Shown here one piece after another: positions 54,302 through 62,712 of a DNA stretch of 64,000 nucleotides. Within the stretch, counting starts at the first letter, position 1, and each line of letters opens with the position of its first letter. The notes beneath the pieces were generated by a model. That model made no database searches. It had not been told where the DNA came from and was given only the letters and a program-made list of their open reading frames with translations. A program made the position numbers and the translations under genes. The stretch is from Aliiroseovarius sp. PrR006 (lineage in GTDB: Bacteria; Pseudomonadota; Alphaproteobacteria; Rhodobacterales; Rhodobacteraceae): NCBI RefSeq assembly GCF_010500215.1, contig NZ_JAAGOY010000004.1, forward strand, positions 496,001 through 560,000. Direction: 5' to 3'.

Positions 54302-55321
54302 TTAGCCGTCCGACACGCCTGCCTCGGCAAAAGTCGCCATGCCCGAGTGGCACGCGATTGCGGCTTTCAGGATGTTAATCGCAACTCCAGCCCCCGAACC
54401 TTCACCCAACCGCATACCAAGCGACAAAAGAGGCTCTTTCCCGATGCGGTCCAGAGCGTTGGCATGTGCAAGCTCGGCCGACACGTGCCCCGCAACTGCA
54501 TGATCTAGCGCGCCCGGCACGCTTTCGTGCAGACACGCGGCGGCGGCAGTCGAGATGAAACCATCGATAATCACCGGAACACCCAGCACGCGTGCGCGGG
54601 CCATGGCACCAGCCATTGCCGCCACTTCACGGCCACCCAGACAGCGTAGCGCTTCCAGCCCGTTGCCAGCAGCGGCAGCGTTGGTCGCCAGACCCTCGCG
54701 GATCACGCGGGCTTTCAGCGCCAGACCGTCATCATCCACGCCGGTACCGCGACCGACCCAATCCTCGGCCTCGCCGCCATAGAGCGCCAGGAACAGCGCG
54801 GCAGCAGAGGTCGTGTTGCCGATCCCCATCTCGCCCGTGACCAGCAGGTCTGCGTTCTCGTTAACCGCGTTCCAGCCGGTCAGAAGCGCCGATACAACTT
54901 CGTCCTCGCTCATGGCGGGGCCTTGGGTGAAATCCTGCGTCGGACGGTCCAGCTCCAGCGCGTGGACATCCATCTGCGCGCCTGCCGCCTTAGACAGCTG
55001 GTTGATCGCCGCCCCGCCGTGCTGGAAGTTCAGAACCATCTGTTCCGTCACTTCCGCCGGGAAGGCCGACACGCCTTGCACGGTCACGCCGTGATTGCCC
55101 GCAAACACAACGACCTGAGGCGCGTTCAGCTCGGGGCGTCCATTGCCCTGCCAGCCAGCCACCCAAATCGCCAGCTCTTCCAACCGTCCCAAAGCACCGG
55201 GGGGTTTGGTCAGCTGGCCGTTGCGCTCTTCTGCCGCTTGGATCGCCGCCGTATCCGGGCCGTTCGCCGCCTCAAGCAGCGCCTTAAACTCGGCCAGGGT
55301 CGAGAATGGCTGTTGCGACAT
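54302..55321 (-). CDS. cobT: Nicotinate-nucleotide:DMB phosphoribosyltransferase
   Basis: The 339-residue product has CobT motifs: [76 protein letters not shown], and [10 protein letters not shown]-like [20 protein letters not shown] with the catalytic glutamate. It makes alpha-ribazole phosphate for cobalamin. Start at 55321 with GGAG upstream; the ORF extends past this without a site. Divergent from cobS over 81 bp. Confidence 0.94.
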   Translation of the reverse strand: MSQQPFSTLAEFKALLEAANGPDTAAIQAAEERNGQLTKPPGALGRLEELAIWVAGWQGNGRPELNAPQVVVFAGNHGVTVQGVSAFPAEVTEQMVLNFQHGGAAINQLSKAAGAQMDVHALELDRPTQDFTQGPAMSEDEVVSALLTGWNAVNENADLLVTGEMGIGNTTSAAALFLALYGGEAEDWVGRGTGVDDDGLALKARVIREGLATNAAAAGNGLEALRCLGGREVAAMAGAMARARVLGVPVIIDGFISTAAAACLHESVPGALDHAVAGHVSAELAHANALDRIGKEPLLSLGMRLGEGSGAGVAINILKAAIACHSGMATFAEAGVSDG

Positions 55322-55402
55322 GGCGAGACTCCTTGATTGATTCATTTCCTCACCCTCTTTACCGATGGGGGACAACTGCAACTAGACTGCAAAAGACCAA
55401 AT

Positions 55403-56179
55403 ATGACGAAACACGACAGATCGACGTCAATCCTGCATCCCGCGGATATCCCCGCAGCGATTGGGCTTTTGACGCGTCTACCGATACGGGTAAACACGAC
55501 GCTGGCGACCCAGCGGGCTGCGCGGTCTGCCTGGGCGTGGCCTTTGGCCGGGATCGTGCCAGCAATAATCGGCTGGGTCATGGGCTTTGGCGCCGTGTCC
55601 GTTGGTCTTCCGCCGCTCTTCGCGGCCTGTCTGGCGCTCTTGGGACAGATCATGGTCACCGGCGCCCTACACGAGGACGGTCTGGCCGATGTCGCCGACG
55701 GGTTCTGGGGCGGCTATGAGCGTGATCGACGGCTTGAGATCATGAAAGACAGCCGGATCGGGGCTTACGGGGTGATTGGGTTGGTTTTGTCGCTGGGCCT
55801 GCGCGCCTCGGCCCTTGCCGTTTTGCTGCCCCATCCCGGTGCGCTCTCTGCGTTGATCGTCATCGCCGTCAGCAGCCGCCTTCCGATGGTGCTTCTGATG
55901 GCCGCCATGCCCAACGCGCGCGGCGCGGGGCTGGCCAGCCAAGTGGGACGTCCGCCCGCACGCACCGCTTGGATCGCCTGTGGTGTGACCGCGCTGGTGG
56001 TGCTAATCCTGATGCCAGTCGCACTCTTTCCGCTTGTGGCCTATATCGGGCTTGGCGCCCTCACTTTGGCAGTCTTGGCAAATACCAAGATCGGTGGGCA
56101 GACGGGGGATGTGCTGGGCGCGTCACAACAGATCAGCGAGATCATCGGACTGGCGGTCATAGTCAGCCTGATCGCATAG
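55403..56179 (+). CDS. cobS: Adenosylcobinamide-GDP ribazoletransferase (cobalamin synthase)
   Basis: The 258-residue product has six or seven membrane segments and the CobS signature GALHEDGLADVADGFWGGYE, then MKDSRIGAYGVIGLVLSLGL and IGGQTGDVLGASQQISEIIG with aspartate metal ligands. It joins adenosylcobinamide-GDP with alpha-ribazole in the membrane. Cobalamin made here would serve the corrinoid module at 19-25 kb. The ATG at 55403 has a weak ribosome binding site. Confidence 0.94.
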   Translation: MTKHDRSTSILHPADIPAAIGLLTRLPIRVNTTLATQRAARSAWAWPLAGIVPAIIGWVMGFGAVSVGLPPLFAACLALLGQIMVTGALHEDGLADVADGFWGGYERDRRLEIMKDSRIGAYGVIGLVLSLGLRASALAVLLPHPGALSALIVIAVSSRLPMVLLMAAMPNARGAGLASQVGRPPARTAWIACGVTALVVLILMPVALFPLVAYIGLGALTLAVLANTKIGGQTGDVLGASQQISEIIGLAVIVSLIA

Positions 56180-56182
56180 AAA

Positions 56183-56210
56183 AAGCCGCCTGCCCTGCGG
56201 CAGACGGCTT
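56183..56210. terminator. Terminator between cobS and carD
   Basis: AAGCCGcCTGCC and GGCAGaCGGCTT form a long stem with one mismatch pair and a four-base loop, shared by the convergent cobS and carD genes. Confidence 0.75.
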
Positions 56211-56231
56211 CTCCACAATCTTGACGTCAGA

Positions 56232-56744
56232 TCACGCAGCAGCAGCGCGCGACATCAGAACGTCCGAGACCTTCTTCTGTGCGGCCAGCTCGTCACCACC
56301 ACCCACGGCAGCAACTTCACGGGTCAAACGCTCCAGAGCGGCTTCATACAGCTGACGCTCGGAATAGCTCTGCTCGCGCTGGTCATCGGTGCGATGCAGG
56401 TCGCGCACGACCTCAGCAATGGCGATCAGGTCACCCGAGTTGATTTTCTGTTCATATTCCTGCGCACGACGCGACCACATGGCGCGTTTTACACGGGCCT
56501 TGCCTTTCAGGGTGGTCATCGCCTTCGAAATCTCGTCCGGGCTGGACAGTCCGCGCATGCCAACTTCGGTGGCCTTGTTGGTGGGCACCCGCAGCGTCAT
56601 CTTGTCTTTCTCGAACGAGATGACGAACAGCTCAAGCTCGATCCCGGCAACTTCCTGCTCTTCGATCGACACGATCTGTCCAACGCCGTGTGCGGGATAG
56701 ACAACGTATTCGTTCGGGCGGAAATCCAGTTTCTTCTTGCTCAT
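56232..56744 (-). CDS. carD: CarD-family RNA polymerase-binding regulator
   Basis: The 170-residue product has the N-terminal RNA-polymerase-interacting Tudor-like domain (EYVVYPAHGVGQIVSIEEQE, VPTNKATEVGMRGLSSPDEI) and a helical DNA-binding C-terminus (WSRRAQEYEQKINSGDLIAI). CarD stabilises open promoter complexes, notably at rRNA promoters, and in Rhodobacter activates many promoters lacking a -7 T. It is convergent with cobS. Confidence 0.93.
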   Translation of the reverse strand: MSKKKLDFRPNEYVVYPAHGVGQIVSIEEQEVAGIELELFVISFEKDKMTLRVPTNKATEVGMRGLSSPDEISKAMTTLKGKARVKRAMWSRRAQEYEQKINSGDLIAIAEVVRDLHRTDDQREQSYSERQLYEAALERLTREVAAVGGGDELAAQKKVSDVLMSRAAAA

Positions 56745-56861
56745 GTATGCGATCCTTCGCGTTATTGTTACAGTCGGGTGTCATGGCTGAGGTGGTCAGA
56801 CAAAAACGGGTGGCGGCGCAGATAGCCCGCCAGCAAAATGTCACGACTCACCGAAATAAAA

Positions 56862-56884
56862 CGCCCTGCCTCAGGTACAGGGCG
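56862..56884 (-). terminator. Terminator in the fdxA-carD gap
   Basis: CGCCCTG (56862-56868) and CAGGGCG (56878-56884) form a 7-bp stem, and the minus strand continues TTTTATTT. It is about 140 bp downstream of fdxA. The 277-bp gap carries two further dyads (56913-56934 and 56958-56973) but no gene. Confidence 0.6.
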
Positions 56885-56912
56885 CCATGATCGACCCAAG
56901 ATTTGGAATAAG

Positions 56913-56973
56913 TATACCATAAAAATCAGGTATAGAAAAGCGCTGCAATGCAGAAGGTTGACCGATCGGTCAA
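56913..56973. promoter_or_regulatory. Two dyads between fdxA and carD
   Basis: TATACC and GGTATA (56913-56918 and 56929-56934) face each other over ten bases. Then TTGACCGATCGGTCAA at 56958-56973 is a perfect 16-bp palindrome, of the kind bound by TetR-family dimers. Its position between fdxA stop and the terminator could also make it part of the fdxA 3' end. Confidence 0.4.
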
Positions 56974-57021
56974 ACTCCTCCCTTTCCTACACATCTTGTC
57001 TCGCCTAACAGCAGACAGAAC

Positions 57022-57357
57022 TTACTGCTCGGCAGGTGCTTCCGAGAAATACTTCTCGAGCTTGCCGTCTTCGCCGTCACGCTCTTCCGCTTCGGGCAGC
57101 GGGTCTTTACGCTCGATGATGACCGGCCAAAGTTCCGAGTATTTGCGGTTGAACTCGACCCATTTTTCCGTCCCCGGCTCGGTATCGGCGCGGATGGCGT
57201 CGGCCGGGCATTCCGGTTCGCACACACCGCAGTCGATGCATTCGTCTGGATGGATGACCAGCATGTTTTCACCTTCATAGAAGCAGTCTACGGGGCAAAC
57301 TTCCACACAGTCGGTGTATTTGCAGGCGATGCAGTTGTCTTGGACGACATAGGTCAT
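57022..57357 (-). CDS. fdxA: 7Fe ferredoxin FdxA
   Basis: The 111-residue product has the FdxA cysteine pattern: C9 and C17 for the 3Fe-4S cluster with a late Cys, and C40, C43, C46 with C21 for the 4Fe-4S cluster ([17 protein letters not shown]). The long acidic C-terminal tail is normal for the family. It carries electrons in the cytoplasm. It is downstream of the S4-domain gene on the same strand. Confidence 0.94.
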   Translation of the reverse strand: MTYVVQDNCIACKYTDCVEVCPVDCFYEGENMLVIHPDECIDCGVCEPECPADAIRADTEPGTEKWVEFNRKYSELWPVIIERKDPLPEAEERDGEDGKLEKYFSEAPAEQ

Positions 57358-57406
57358 TGTGGCACCTTCAGGTTGGTCTCGGCCTCACTTAGGACAGCGC
57401 GCGGGA

Positions 57407-57835
57407 TCAATCAAGCATAGTCCTGCGGGTTTGATCCAAGATGCGACGATCTTTCTTTGTCGGACGGCCCTTCCCGACCGTTTTTGGCGCAGATGCTTGT
57501 GATTGCGGAACATTGTCCGTCTTCTGGGCGGGCGGATCAAGGTCTTCGTACAGTGCTTGGGCTTCGGGCGCGGGGCCGCGGCGCGTCGACAAAGCCAAAA
57601 TACGGATCACACGCACCTGTTTGGCCTGCGGAAAGGTCAGAACATCGCCTTCTGTGATTCCATATGACGATTTCGCGATCTTGTCGCCATTGACCCGCAC
57701 GTGACCGGCGGTCACCAGTTTGGTTGCCAGCCCTCGGGTCTTGAAAAAACGCGCGTGCCACAACCACTTGTCCACGCGCATTTTTGTACCTTGAGGGGCG
57801 GGCGGTGTTCCGCCCTTCCCCTGAGCCTCTGCCAT
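57407..57835 (-). CDS. S4-domain RNA-binding protein (Hsp15-like)
   Basis: The 142-residue product has an S4 domain (MRVDKWLWHARFFKTRGLAT, VTAGHVRVNGDKIAKSSYGI) like HslR/Hsp15, which rescues stalled 50S subunits by binding nascent-chain-carrying ribosomes. The C-terminus is basic and low-complexity. The gene follows the helicase gene by 6 bp and is in the same operon. Function beyond the S4 fold is inferred. Confidence 0.85.
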   Translation of the reverse strand: MAEAQGKGGTPPAPQGTKMRVDKWLWHARFFKTRGLATKLVTAGHVRVNGDKIAKSSYGITEGDVLTFPQAKQVRVIRILALSTRRGPAPEAQALYEDLDPPAQKTDNVPQSQASAPKTVGKGRPTKKDRRILDQTRRTMLD

Positions 57836-57841
57836 CGCGGC

Positions 57842-60619
57842 TTAGCCCTTGTCTTTCAGCCCCATCAGGGCCGCTGCGAAGGGGTTATCCGGGTCGATGG
57901 CTTTTTCTTTCCGCGGACCGGATTGATAGCTTTTCGGCTTCATGTCGCGCGGGCCTTTGTTCGGACCTTTGCCACGCTTGGGCTTACCGCCAGAGCGATC
58001 GCCGCGCGGCTTGCCGCCCGGTTTGCCCTGCCCGCGTTCACCACGCGGTTTGCCACCCTGACGGGCGCGGCCAAAGCCACCCCATGTGAAGGTGAAGAAG
58101 GTTTCCATTTCAGGGCCAGTATCTTCAGCGGGTGCCTCAGCAGCTTCAGGCGCAGCTTCAGCAGAAGCTTCTTCCGCAGCGGGTGCTTCGGCGGAAGCCT
58201 CTTCAGCAGCAGCCTCGGCCACGGCTTTCACCTTCTCGCGCTCGCCCTTCTCGGCCTTATAACCGAGACCCTGCATCAGGTCGGCGAACTGCTCCAGCGT
58301 CATACCGGTGATCGACAGCATATCAGCCTTGGCTTCAAAGCCGCCACGGCTGTCTTCCACGCGCAGTTGGTCGGCCAGACGTTCCAGCATGTCGATACGG
58401 ATCGCACGGGCACCGGCGGGGCGATAGCCCGACAGCAGATAAGCCGATTGATCCACGCCGTCGATCACGGGGATCGTAACCAAACCGGGGGGCGGGCTTT
58501 CGGGGAATTCCGACAGACCTTTCCACAAGCCGTCCAGAACCAGACGCAGACGAGTCGGCGCGGGCTTCAGCAGAAGCGGCATGAAGATGGTGAACTGACC
58601 AAAGCGCACACCGTGCTTGCGCAGCGCGCCACGGGCGTCTTGGTCCAGGTCCTTGACCTCGCCCGCGACCTGATCACGCGGGATGATGCCCAGATTCTCG
58701 ATCATACGGAAGCCGAAGCCACGGGCCATGCCGGTCAGCGTCTCGTCCTTCTCGATCGTAGTCAGCGGCTCGAACAGCGCTTGCACCTTACGGTCGATGA
58801 AATGCTGCAAACGACGGGTAACCTTTTCAGCGACATCGGTGCCGGCTTCGTCGTCGACGAAGGCCTGCACGCGCGGCTTGGCAACGTCATCACCCTTGAC
58901 CAGCTTGCCCACGGCATGCTCGCCCCACATCAGGCCACCTTGTTCGGTGAAGTCCATCTCGGTGTCGGGGGCGTTATAAAAACGGTCCGCCCGCAGGTGA
59001 AATTCCGGCGCCAAGGCCTTCAGGCTAGCCGCCCGCAGGGTTTTGGCTTCTTCCGGTGTCTGGGCGGTGTCCTGGCTAAACCGGAACCCCTCCAATCGGC
59101 CAACAAACTGGCCTTCAACCGTCACTTCACCTTTATCGTTCACGTCAGCCACAAGGCTCTCCTTCTGCTTCAACCGGCGCAGCAAAACGCTGGTGCGCCG
59201 GTCAACAAATCTTTGGGTCAGACGCGCGTGTAACGCATCCGACAGGCGATCTTCTACAGCACGAGTCTCGCCACGCCAATGGGTAACATCGTCCAACCAG
59301 TCGCGTCGTTGTGCCACATAGGTCCATGTGCGGATATAGGCCAGCCGTTTGGACAGTGCGTCGATGTCCCCATCCGTGCGGTCAATGCGCTTGACCTGAC
59401 GGGCAAACCAGTCGCGTTTGACCCGGCCATACTGGTGAATATCGTTGAATAGCTGGGTAATCAGCCCCGCATGTTCGCCGTGACTGATACCTCGAAAATC
59501 TGGCAGTTGGCAGAGTTCCCACAACAGCGATACCGAGCGCCCGTCGCTGGCGCGCGCGGTCACCTCGGCATCCTTGGCCAGCAGTTTCAGCGCCATTACA
59601 TCATCCGCATCCCGCCCGCGGGTCAGCCAGTCATTGCCGGTCGGTGCTTCCAGCGAACGGATCAAAGCCGGGATCGTGCCAAAGGACAGGTCGCGGTTGC
59701 GCCAAAAGATCTTTTTATCGGGCGCGAATTGGTGTGAACAGATCGCATCAGCGACCTCCTCCGCCAGCAGCGGCGCCTCGCCCGTCACCCCGAACGATCC
59801 GTGATTCATGTGCCGCCCTGCCCGGCCGGCAATCTGTGCCAGCTCGCTGGGCAACAGCGGCCGCATCCGGTGGCCATCAAACTTGGTCAGCGCCGAGAAC
59901 GCCACGTGGTCGATATCCAGGTTCAAACCCATGCCGATGGCATCGGTGGCGACCAGATAGTCGACGTCACCGTTCTGGTACATCTCGACCTGCGCGTTGC
60001 GTGTGCGCGGGCTGAGCGCGCCCATCACCACAGCCACGCCGCCCTTTTGACGGCGCATCAGTTCGGCAATCGCATAGAGGTTATCTACCGAGAAGCCCAC
60101 AATGGCAGACCGCCCCGGCATCCGGCTGAGCTTTTTCGATCCGGCGTGGATCAGTTCCGAGAATCGCTCGCGGCGCAGGAACTGGACGTCGGGGATCAGC
60201 CCCGCAATCACAGGCCGCATGGTGTCCGACCCCATGAACAAGGTTTCCTGCGTGCCACGCATATGCAGCAGGCGGTCGGTGAAGACGTGCCCGCGTTCGG
60301 CATCGGTACAGAGCTGGATTTCGTCAATGGCGACAAAGTCAGCGCCCAGCCCCAACGGCATGGCCTCGACCGTGGCGACCCAGTATTGGGCGCGGTCCGG
60401 AACGATACGTTCCTCTCCAGTAACAAGTGCCACCGCATTGGGACCGCGTAAGCTGACCAATTTGTCATAGACCTCGCGCGCCAAAAGGCGCAGCGGCAGG
60501 CCAATGATGCCGGTGCGATAGCCCAGCATGCGTTCAAGCGCATAGTGCGTTTTGCCAGTATTGGTCGGACCCAGGACGGCAGTGATCCGTTGGCCACTTC
60601 GCGCGCTGTCGGAAACCAT
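57842..60619 (-). CDS. SUV3-like DExH RNA helicase with basic C-terminal tail
   Basis: The 925-residue product has ITAVLGPTNTGKTHYALERM as Walker A, DEIQLCTDAERGHVFTDRLL as the DEIQ box, TDAIGMGLNLDIDHVAFSAL, and AQIAGRAGRHMNHGSFGVTG as motif VI. A long alpha-helical middle and a Gly/Lys/Arg-rich tail (about residues 855-905) follow, with acidic Ala/Glu repeats before it. SUV3-like enzymes unwind RNA; in alphaproteobacteria the precise substrate is unknown. It starts the helicase-S4-fdxA leftward series. ATG 60619 has AAAGGG 7 bases before it. Confidence 0.85.
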   Translation of the reverse strand: MVSDSARSGQRITAVLGPTNTGKTHYALERMLGYRTGIIGLPLRLLAREVYDKLVSLRGPNAVALVTGEERIVPDRAQYWVATVEAMPLGLGADFVAIDEIQLCTDAERGHVFTDRLLHMRGTQETLFMGSDTMRPVIAGLIPDVQFLRRERFSELIHAGSKKLSRMPGRSAIVGFSVDNLYAIAELMRRQKGGVAVVMGALSPRTRNAQVEMYQNGDVDYLVATDAIGMGLNLDIDHVAFSALTKFDGHRMRPLLPSELAQIAGRAGRHMNHGSFGVTGEAPLLAEEVADAICSHQFAPDKKIFWRNRDLSFGTIPALIRSLEAPTGNDWLTRGRDADDVMALKLLAKDAEVTARASDGRSVSLLWELCQLPDFRGISHGEHAGLITQLFNDIHQYGRVKRDWFARQVKRIDRTDGDIDALSKRLAYIRTWTYVAQRRDWLDDVTHWRGETRAVEDRLSDALHARLTQRFVDRRTSVLLRRLKQKESLVADVNDKGEVTVEGQFVGRLEGFRFSQDTAQTPEEAKTLRAASLKALAPEFHLRADRFYNAPDTEMDFTEQGGLMWGEHAVGKLVKGDDVAKPRVQAFVDDEAGTDVAEKVTRRLQHFIDRKVQALFEPLTTIEKDETLTGMARGFGFRMIENLGIIPRDQVAGEVKDLDQDARGALRKHGVRFGQFTIFMPLLLKPAPTRLRLVLDGLWKGLSEFPESPPPGLVTIPVIDGVDQSAYLLSGYRPAGARAIRIDMLERLADQLRVEDSRGGFEAKADMLSITGMTLEQFADLMQGLGYKAEKGEREKVKAVAEAAAEEASAEAPAAEEASAEAAPEAAEAPAEDTGPEMETFFTFTWGGFGRARQGGKPRGERGQGKPGGKPRGDRSGGKPKRGKGPNKGPRDMKPKSYQSGPRKEKAIDPDNPFAAALMGLKDKG

Positions 60620-60655
60620 GCTCTGCCCTTTCAAAGCGCCGCCCGGCGCGGGCGG

Positions 60656-61210
60656 TCAAATATCCTTCGCCCGTTTCTGTTCCAAACGGGCCACGGCGCC
60701 TTTTATGTCGTCACTGTGTGGATGTATAGCAAGGGCGTGGCGATAAGCTTCTAATGCGCGGGCTTCATTTCCAAGCTCTTCCAAGATCAAGCCCAGCCCT
60801 GTCAGCGCCCCGAAATGACGCGGCTCTAAGGACAGGGTTTGCGCGATGTCATTCAGGGAAAGCCCCAACTCGCCCGACAGATAGAATGCCGTAGCACGGG
60901 CATTCCAGCCTTCAGCAAACTCTGGTGCATGGTCGGTCAGCGCACTGAGATGTGCAATCGCGCGGTTCAGATCTCCGTTTTCAATCGCGGTCTGCCCACG
61001 CCATAACAAAAGATCCATCGCATCCGAGCCAGAGCGGGACCAAAGCTCCCAAATCTCGCTTTCCAGCGCTTGCCAATTGCTGCTATCGGCGGTTTGAAGT
61101 TGTGAAAACAGGGTATCCAACTGTTCTTGGCGATCTTGTGCAACGGCAACGGTTGGCGGGACGATCCCGACGAACAAGATACAAAGCAAGATCAGCGAAA
61201 ACATGCGCAT
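60656..61210 (-). CDS. Exported tetratricopeptide repeat protein
   Basis: The 184-residue product has a signal peptide (MRMFSLILLCILFVGIVPPT, cleavage near AVA) and about three TPR motifs (WELWSRSGSDAMDLLLWRGQ, FAEGWNARATAFYLSGELGL, GALTGLGLILEELGNEARAL). The periplasmic partner is unknown. It is upstream of the helicase gene on the same strand with a 37-bp gap. No strong ribosome binding site is seen for the ATG at 61210; 61204 is an alternative. Confidence 0.8.
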   Translation of the reverse strand: MRMFSLILLCILFVGIVPPTVAVAQDRQEQLDTLFSQLQTADSSNWQALESEIWELWSRSGSDAMDLLLWRGQTAIENGDLNRAIAHLSALTDHAPEFAEGWNARATAFYLSGELGLSLNDIAQTLSLEPRHFGALTGLGLILEELGNEARALEAYRHALAIHPHSDDIKGAVARLEQKRAKDI

Positions 61211-61395
61211 AGGGAATGTTAGCGCGCAAAACCCTTCGAGAACAGGCACATTCGCGTGTGTTCCGCGCACATCGCAGGTGGAAACATGAAGTTCCCTTGC
61301 GTCGACTGCACGAAAACAGGTTTACGCGCACGGAAACTTTGATCTAGCATGTTCGGGACATCCATGCCCGACGGGCCATTTTCGGAGGAATAGAA

Positions 61396-61686
61396 TTGAG
61401 CGATGTGATCAACACGGCCGTGGCCGCTCTGAACGATAAAGTAGGCGGCGGATTTGACGGTGGCACCGCCAAATTTGTCATCAATGGCGAAGGTGGTATC
61501 ATCATCGACGCCGACGGCGTACGTGCCGGCGACGATGACGCTGACGTGACCCTGACGGCCGATGCCGACGTCTTTCAGGACATGCTGTCGGGCGATCTGA
61601 ACCCGACCACCGCCTTCATGACCGGAAAACTGGCTGTGGACGGCAATATGGGACTTGCCATGCAACTTGGCGCTGTTTTGGCCTAA
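61396..61686 (+). CDS. Stand-alone SCP2 sterol-carrier domain protein
   Basis: The 96-residue product (MSDVINTAVAALNDKVGGGF, FVINGEGGIIIDADGVRAGD, DVFQDMLSGDLNPTTAFMTG, KLAVDGNMGLAMQLGAVL) is a minimal SCP2 fold that binds lipids or CoA esters. It starts at TTG 61396, with GGAGGA 7 bases before it and no better start. It lies 29 bp before the alpha/beta hydrolase gene. Confidence 0.85.
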   Translation: MSDVINTAVAALNDKVGGGFDGGTAKFVINGEGGIIIDADGVRAGDDDADVTLTADADVFQDMLSGDLNPTTAFMTGKLAVDGNMGLAMQLGAVLA

Positions 61687-61714
61687 CTATCTGAAATTCA
61701 GCAGGATCTGCGGC

Positions 61715-62701
61715 ATGAGCACCTCTGACGCCCCTTTGTTCGACGACATTGCACAAGGACCCGCCGAAGGGCGGGCCTTTTGGCGTGAGACGTCGGATGG
61801 TGTGCGGATCCGGCTTGGGCTGTGGCCCGCAGCCCAAACGGCCACCTCGGCCGGGACAGTCCTGCTGTTCCCCGGTCGCACCGAATATATCGAGAAATAC
61901 GGCCTGATCGCCGCCGAACTGGCGGACCGCGGCTTCGCCACCCTCAGCGTTGACTGGCGTGGGCAAGGTCTGTCGGATCGCGCGGATCAGGACCGTCTGC
62001 TGGGCCATGTGGGGCATTTTTCCGAGTACCAGTTGGATGTGGCCGCTATGATGGCGTTGGCCGAAGAGCTGGGCCTGCCCCGCCCCTTCGTTCTTGTCGG
62101 GCATTCTATGGGCGGCTGCATCGGATTGCGGTCGCTGCACGAGGGGTTGGACGTGAAAGGCGCCTGTTTCAGCGCGCCTATGTGGGGCATCACCATCGCC
62201 TCGGCCCTGCGTCCCATCGCCTGGGGCTTGTCTTGGGCGCTTCATCAGACCCCGTGGAAGCTGATGTTGACCCCCGGCACGGCGCGCAAAACCTATGTCG
62301 ATATTCAGCCGTTTGAAGACAACATGCTGACCACCGACCCCGAGATGTACGCGCTGATGCAATTGCAAGCCAGCGCACGTCCTGAATTGACTTTGGGTGG
62401 CCCGACGGCGGGCTGGCTCTACGCCGCCCTGCGTGAGACCACAGAGCTGACGAAACTGCCCGCGCCCAGCACGCAAACCGTGACCTTCCTGGGCACGCAA
62501 GAGCGCATTGTGGAATCGGAACCGATCCACGAGTTGATGGGACGGTGGCGTGAAGGTCGGCTGGACCTGATGCAAGGCTGCGAACACGAAGTGCTGATGG
62601 AGGCCGAGCCGATCCGGGCGCAGGTCTACGACGCCATTCACCTGCTGGCGGATACCAACGGAAATGCAAGCGAAGCTTTATTAGTTGCGCAGACACAATG
62701 A
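61715..62701 (+). CDS. Alpha/beta hydrolase, lysophospholipase-like
   Basis: The 328-residue product has FPGRTEYIEKYGLIAAELAD, LSVDWRGQGLSDR, the nucleophile elbow LVGHSMGGCIGLRSLHEG with the GHSMG serine, and a C-terminal GCEHEVLMEAEPIRA histidine. This matches PldB/monoacylglycerol lipase-like enzymes of bacteria. Proximity to the SCP2 gene hints at lipid metabolism. It is convergent with pgi. Confidence 0.85.
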   Translation: MSTSDAPLFDDIAQGPAEGRAFWRETSDGVRIRLGLWPAAQTATSAGTVLLFPGRTEYIEKYGLIAAELADRGFATLSVDWRGQGLSDRADQDRLLGHVGHFSEYQLDVAAMMALAEELGLPRPFVLVGHSMGGCIGLRSLHEGLDVKGACFSAPMWGITIASALRPIAWGLSWALHQTPWKLMLTPGTARKTYVDIQPFEDNMLTTDPEMYALMQLQASARPELTLGGPTAGWLYAALRETTELTKLPAPSTQTVTFLGTQERIVESEPIHELMGRWREGRLDLMQGCEHEVLMEAEPIRAQVYDAIHLLADTNGNASEALLVAQTQ

Positions 62702-62712
62702 CTTATCCGTCA

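Noticed and set aside
55322-55402. Cobalamin riboswitch before cobT or cobS
   Set aside because: The 81-bp gap is too short for a cobalamin riboswitch and shows no B12 box.
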